64,000 nt of DNA, from positions 42,569,824 to 42,633,823 of the forward strand of contig JAMXIF010000220.1 of assembly GCA_028583685.1 (NCBI GenBank), in the 5' to 3' direction. Shown here piece by piece: positions 60,827-64,000 of the stretch. The notes beneath the pieces are model-generated. The model was not told the DNA's origin. It worked only from the letters and a program-made list of their open reading frames with translations, and did no database searches. Both the position numbers and the translations under genes were made by a program. Origin of the DNA: Petaurus breviceps papuanus (taxonomy: Eukaryota; Chordata; Mammalia; Diprotodontia; Petauridae). The stretch's first letter is position 1; each line of letters starts with the position of its first letter.

Positions 60827-60832
60827 AATAAA
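60827..60832 (+). promoter_or_regulatory. Candidate poly(A) signal AATAAA, 2.2 kb after FGF1 stop
   Basis: A canonical hexamer in unique sequence, followed within about 20-35 nt by a G/T-rich stretch (GGTATCTTGTTAG). It is one of several candidates. Confidence 0.4.
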
Positions 60833-61318
60833 GCTCATCTCTATACTGGTATCTTGTTAGTAGATTTCCTACTCCATATTATTTATTGAGAGCATATGTT
60901 TTCATCATATACTTAAACCATCTAGAGACCACCTGCAGTTAAACCTCGTTAATATTCACTCATTAAGGATGATGGCCGTATCATATGATAGCCAACTCTC
61001 TATAACTCATATTACATTTACTCACAAAAGGAGATATCTCTTTCTCTTCTTTGTCTTTGGTTTCCTGTTGTGCTGCTATGGATTCTCTATCAGAGAATTG
61101 TCTTATCTAAGACAGAGGAGACGACACCATAACTTTGAGCAAGGTCTCATGGACCTTGAAAGGCTGATTGAAGCTTCCATCACATGTCTTCATGAGAGTG
61201 CTGAGCCAATGTGAAGTGGGAAAACACCTTAGCAACAGAACTGTCACATTGAGATTGGAAGGAAAAGTTACAGCTCCCAGAAAAGGTGTTTAAAGTCACA
61301 GTGCTGCTGAATAATTCA

Positions 61319-61324
61319 AATAAA
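61319..61324 (+). promoter_or_regulatory. Candidate poly(A) signal AATAAA, 2.7 kb after FGF1 stop
   Basis: A canonical hexamer in TTCAAATAAAGTGG. A TCTGTTCCCTTCTGTG stretch lies further downstream. Confidence 0.4.
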
Positions 61325-61699
61325 GTGGCTAAGACTGTAATTAGTAATGCTACTCTACACTCTGTTCCCTTCTGTGATCTCCCTTATCCTTTTCACATCA
61401 ATTATCTCATTTGATCCTATTAACAAGCCCCATGAAGGAGCTAGGGACAGTGCCATCCTGGATGATCTCTCTGGCATTATATCTTGGTCAGAATAAAAGT
61501 TACCCAAAGAGGAAATTCAAGGGATTTCTAATAGTCTGCAATGATGTATTGTTGAGTTTCATCCAAGAAACATTAAACACTTTTCCTAGCTGACAGGAAA
61601 GGAGTTTGTCATTTTAAAGGCATTGTGATGCTGACATTAACTCAGTAACTGCTTTTTTCTTGACTCTGCTCTGGACCAATGCTACAGCTAGAAGAAGTT

Positions 61700-61865
61700 A
61701 GAGAATCATAGGACTATAAAGCTGGCGGTAACTTGAGAGCCCGACAAATTCACCTTCCGAATTTTACAGATGATGTATTGAGGCCCAGGGGGGTCAAGGG
61801 TCACATAGTTAGGAAGTAGCAAAACTGGGGGTTTGATCCCAGGGCTTCTGTTTCTATGGCACCAT
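61700..61865 (-). repeat. MIR3-like SINE in FGF1 3'UTR/flank
   Basis: GAATCATAGGACTATAAAGC, ATTTTACAGATGATGTATTG and AAGGGTCACATAGTTAGGAA. Confidence 0.72.
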
Positions 61866-62868
61866 CCTGCCAGTACCTGAGACGCCACTGCCCAGAAGCA
61901 GAGTTTTTCCATAAACTGATTCAATTTACTTTCATGACTAATAAAAACCTATGGGGAAATGGGGTGACAACAATTTGGGACCCGTTTGCTAAATCATGTG
62001 ACCTGGCTGGTTTGTGACTGAAATGACTCATCATGCACTGACACCAAAGTTTGCCGTTATGCGTTCTCCCAGGGCATGATGCTTGTTATATAAGAAACAT
62101 ATTGCAGATCCCTTCCTTTCTGTTATGTAAAAATCAGTGGCCTGATTCATTCATTTTACTCGGTTGGCTGAGGAAATGAAATTGAATACCAGATGTCCTG
62201 TTCTCCAAAGATCGAGCAAGTTCCATCAGCAAAAAAACCTCATGTTTTCCCCTAATGTAATGTCTTCAAGGGTCTGTCAAAGTGTACCATAGCAGCCATA
62301 TCCACCTTGCATGTGTCAGCAGTCCAGGAAGACAGCTTTCTAATACTGAAAAGAAAATTTTCCAAAACCTAGTGGCCTTGTGCTTGGCTCCTTCCTTCCC
62401 TGTTCCCTTTGGAACTTTCTCTGGTTTGTTATTAAGGAGGGATCCCCTCCCATTATTTTGTATTTCCCTTATGTGTATCCTTCTCTCTGGCTGGTCTGTA
62501 ATGTGTACCTGTTTGTAAACCCCTCTCATGGTATATTGTCTGATGCTCTACTTGCTTGTAGGAGCCCTTGGGTTTTCAATTGTTTTGTGTTGTTATTTTT
62601 CCCCAGCAGTTGTGACAGATGTGGCCCCTCTGGGACTAACAGTGAACATGTGCAGGACAGGTGACCAGGGTTAGGGGTATAGTCTGGAGCTAAAGCAGAG
62701 GCTTTCCTTTAAATGATGGGAAACTATCCAGTCCTAATAAGGTATAGAAGTCAGGACCTGGGCTTCACTAGCAGTATACCTGGTCTCCAGCTAAGGGGCT
62801 GCAGGTGAAACCCAGCCATGGTCTCGTGTGGTGCTCCATTTTGTATGGCTCAGCATCTTACCAAAGAT

Positions 62869-62874
62869 AATAAA
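62869..62874 (+). promoter_or_regulatory. Candidate distal poly(A) signal AATAAA, 4.25 kb after FGF1 stop
   Basis: A canonical hexamer in AGATAATAAAAGTTC at the end of a long unique segment. If used, it would give a 3'UTR of about 4.25 kb. Confidence 0.4.
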
Positions 62875-63071
62875 AGTTCAATAACAGAATGACTCTCTGA
62901 GAATGGCTTTAATGCTTCCATATGTAATGTCCAGTTAACTTTCCACTAAAGGATCCTCCTCAGCATCACTCACAGAGAAATGCCATTTGGGGCATTTTTC
63001 TTTCACTTTTATTCATATATTGAAAGCTGGAAATCTCTATTTGTGCTTTGCGGATCTGTGATCTAAGCAAC

Positions 63072-63316
63072 AGGGCAGCTGGGTGGCACATTGGATAGAA
63101 CGTTGGGCTGGAGTCAGGAAGACCTGAGTTCAAATACACCTTATTTATTAGCTGTGTGACCCTGGGCAAGTCACTTACCCTGTTTGCCTGAGTTTCCTCA
63201 TCTATAAAATGAGCTGGAGAAGGAATGGCAAATCACTTCATTATCTTTGCCAAGAAAACCCCAAATGGGGTCACAAAGAGTCAGACATGAATGAAACCAA
63301 TGAACAACAACAAAAC
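63072..63316 (+). repeat. WSINE1-type SINE, full length
   Basis: AGGGCAGCTGGGTGGCACAT to GAGTCAGACATGAATGAAAC and AACAACAACA. It carries the RTE-like tail. Confidence 0.9.
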
Positions 63317-63574
63317 AGTGATCTGAGATGTGTATCCCAGGGAGCCCTTCCTGTCCCCCTTCCCCTCAAGGAAATGCATCCTTTAACCTAGGTTACACTC
63401 TTTCTTTTTATTATCAATTTATTCTCCCAAAGCTGGGATAATGTCTGTATGGTTGACCAGTTTGCTTTCCTAAGGAACTAACTGATATATGCCTTGAGAA
63501 AACCAAAAGTATTTCCTTTAAACTAGCATGTTTTAGTATAGGCAGTAGGAGCTTGTCTGGCCTTTCAAGGCAAT

Positions 63575-63800
63575 TCAATTCAACAAATATGTATTATTAA
63601 ACACTTACTGTATTCAAGGTACTATGCTAGGTATTGGGGGATACAAAGACAAAAATGGAATGGTTCCTACCCTCAAGGAGTTTCCACTGGGGTCAGGGAA
63701 GGTAAAAGAAACAACACTGGAACCTGAGAACTCAGGGTTAAATTCTGACTCCTAAGTTCATTGTCTTGAGACTGGGTAAGTCACTTAACCTGCCTAGGTA
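63575..63800. repeat. L2 tail (-) and MIR-like fragment (+)
   Basis: 63575-63695: TTCAACAAATATGTATTATT and GGTACTATGCTAGGTATTGG. 63715-63800: TGAGACTGGGTAAGTCACTT. The rest to 64000 is unassigned. Confidence 0.7.
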
Positions 63801-64000
63801 TCTTGCCCAGAATTCCTGTGCACAGTGATATTCATGGCATCCCCAAACAGAAGGGCTCGTTTGATACCAAACAAAGAGGCCAGGAGCTCAGAATGATGAT
63901 AAGTAGTAGTTTAATCAACTGGATTACTTACATAGGGGCAGTCTGGTGCAGAGGTCAGATGGAACAGTCTCAAGAGTGGATCAATCCCCTCAAAGACCCC

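Larger units (their letters stand above)
58623..62880 (+). other. FGF1: FGF1 3'UTR and downstream flank (extent inferred)
   Basis: The region after the stop codon is mostly unique sequence, with only two MIR3-like fossils (59.52-59.70 and 61.70-61.86 kb). This contrasts with the repeat-packed introns and would fit a long 3'UTR. The three best AATAAA hexamers lie at 60827, 61319 and 62869. The true end cannot be fixed without transcript data. Short ORFs here show no recognisable protein. Confidence 0.55.

Overview
The window is mammalian nuclear DNA, almost certainly from a marsupial. The dominant repeats are short tRNA-derived SINEs of the WALLSI/WSINE1 kind, together with L2, L3/CR1, RTE and marsupial-type L1 LINEs. 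The genus cannot be fixed from the sequence alone.

There is one protein-coding gene, FGF1 (acidic fibroblast growth factor), on the + strand. Its three coding exons lie at 11776-11981 (with 37 nt of 5'UTR), 37583-37686 and 58428-58622. They encode a 155-residue protein, the usual FGF1 length, with consensus GT/AG splice sites. Everything before 11776 is probably intron behind 5'UTR exons that lie outside the window. The introns inside the coding region are about 25.6 kb and 20.7 kb. Sequence after 58622 is 3'UTR, with candidate poly(A) signals near 60.83, 61.32 and 62.87 kb.

The introns are a dense palimpsest of transposable elements. Region by region: 1-11.7 kb has L2, SINEs, a mariner-type MITE, a nested L2/SINE/minisatellite cluster and an inverted pair of an unclassified repeat. 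12-18 kb has a SINE inside an ATCT microsatellite and a palindromic hAT MITE. 18.5-25.1 kb is mostly antisense RTE and L2 LINEs. 25.5-36 kb holds L1 3' ends, MIR/THER SINEs and young SINEs. 37-42 kb contains coding exon 2 and an old CR1 hit by at least four later insertions. 42.5-46 kb has an orphan L1 5' end, a perfect 80-bp duplication and a dimeric SINE. 47-58 kb has CR1, L2, RTE and hAT fossils plus a 10-N assembly gap lying between opposed L2 copies. After 58.6 kb the sequence is mostly unique.

I found no operon-like, CRISPR, toxin or novel multigene system. No ORF other than the FGF1 exons and LINE remnants looks coding. The most interesting items are the conserved 60-residue exon-skipping product of FGF1, the tandem splice acceptor of its last exon, and several unusual repeat architectures: a minisatellite born from a SINE head, a dimeric SINE with one target-site duplication, a SINE hairpin, and the inverted L2 pair flanking the gap.
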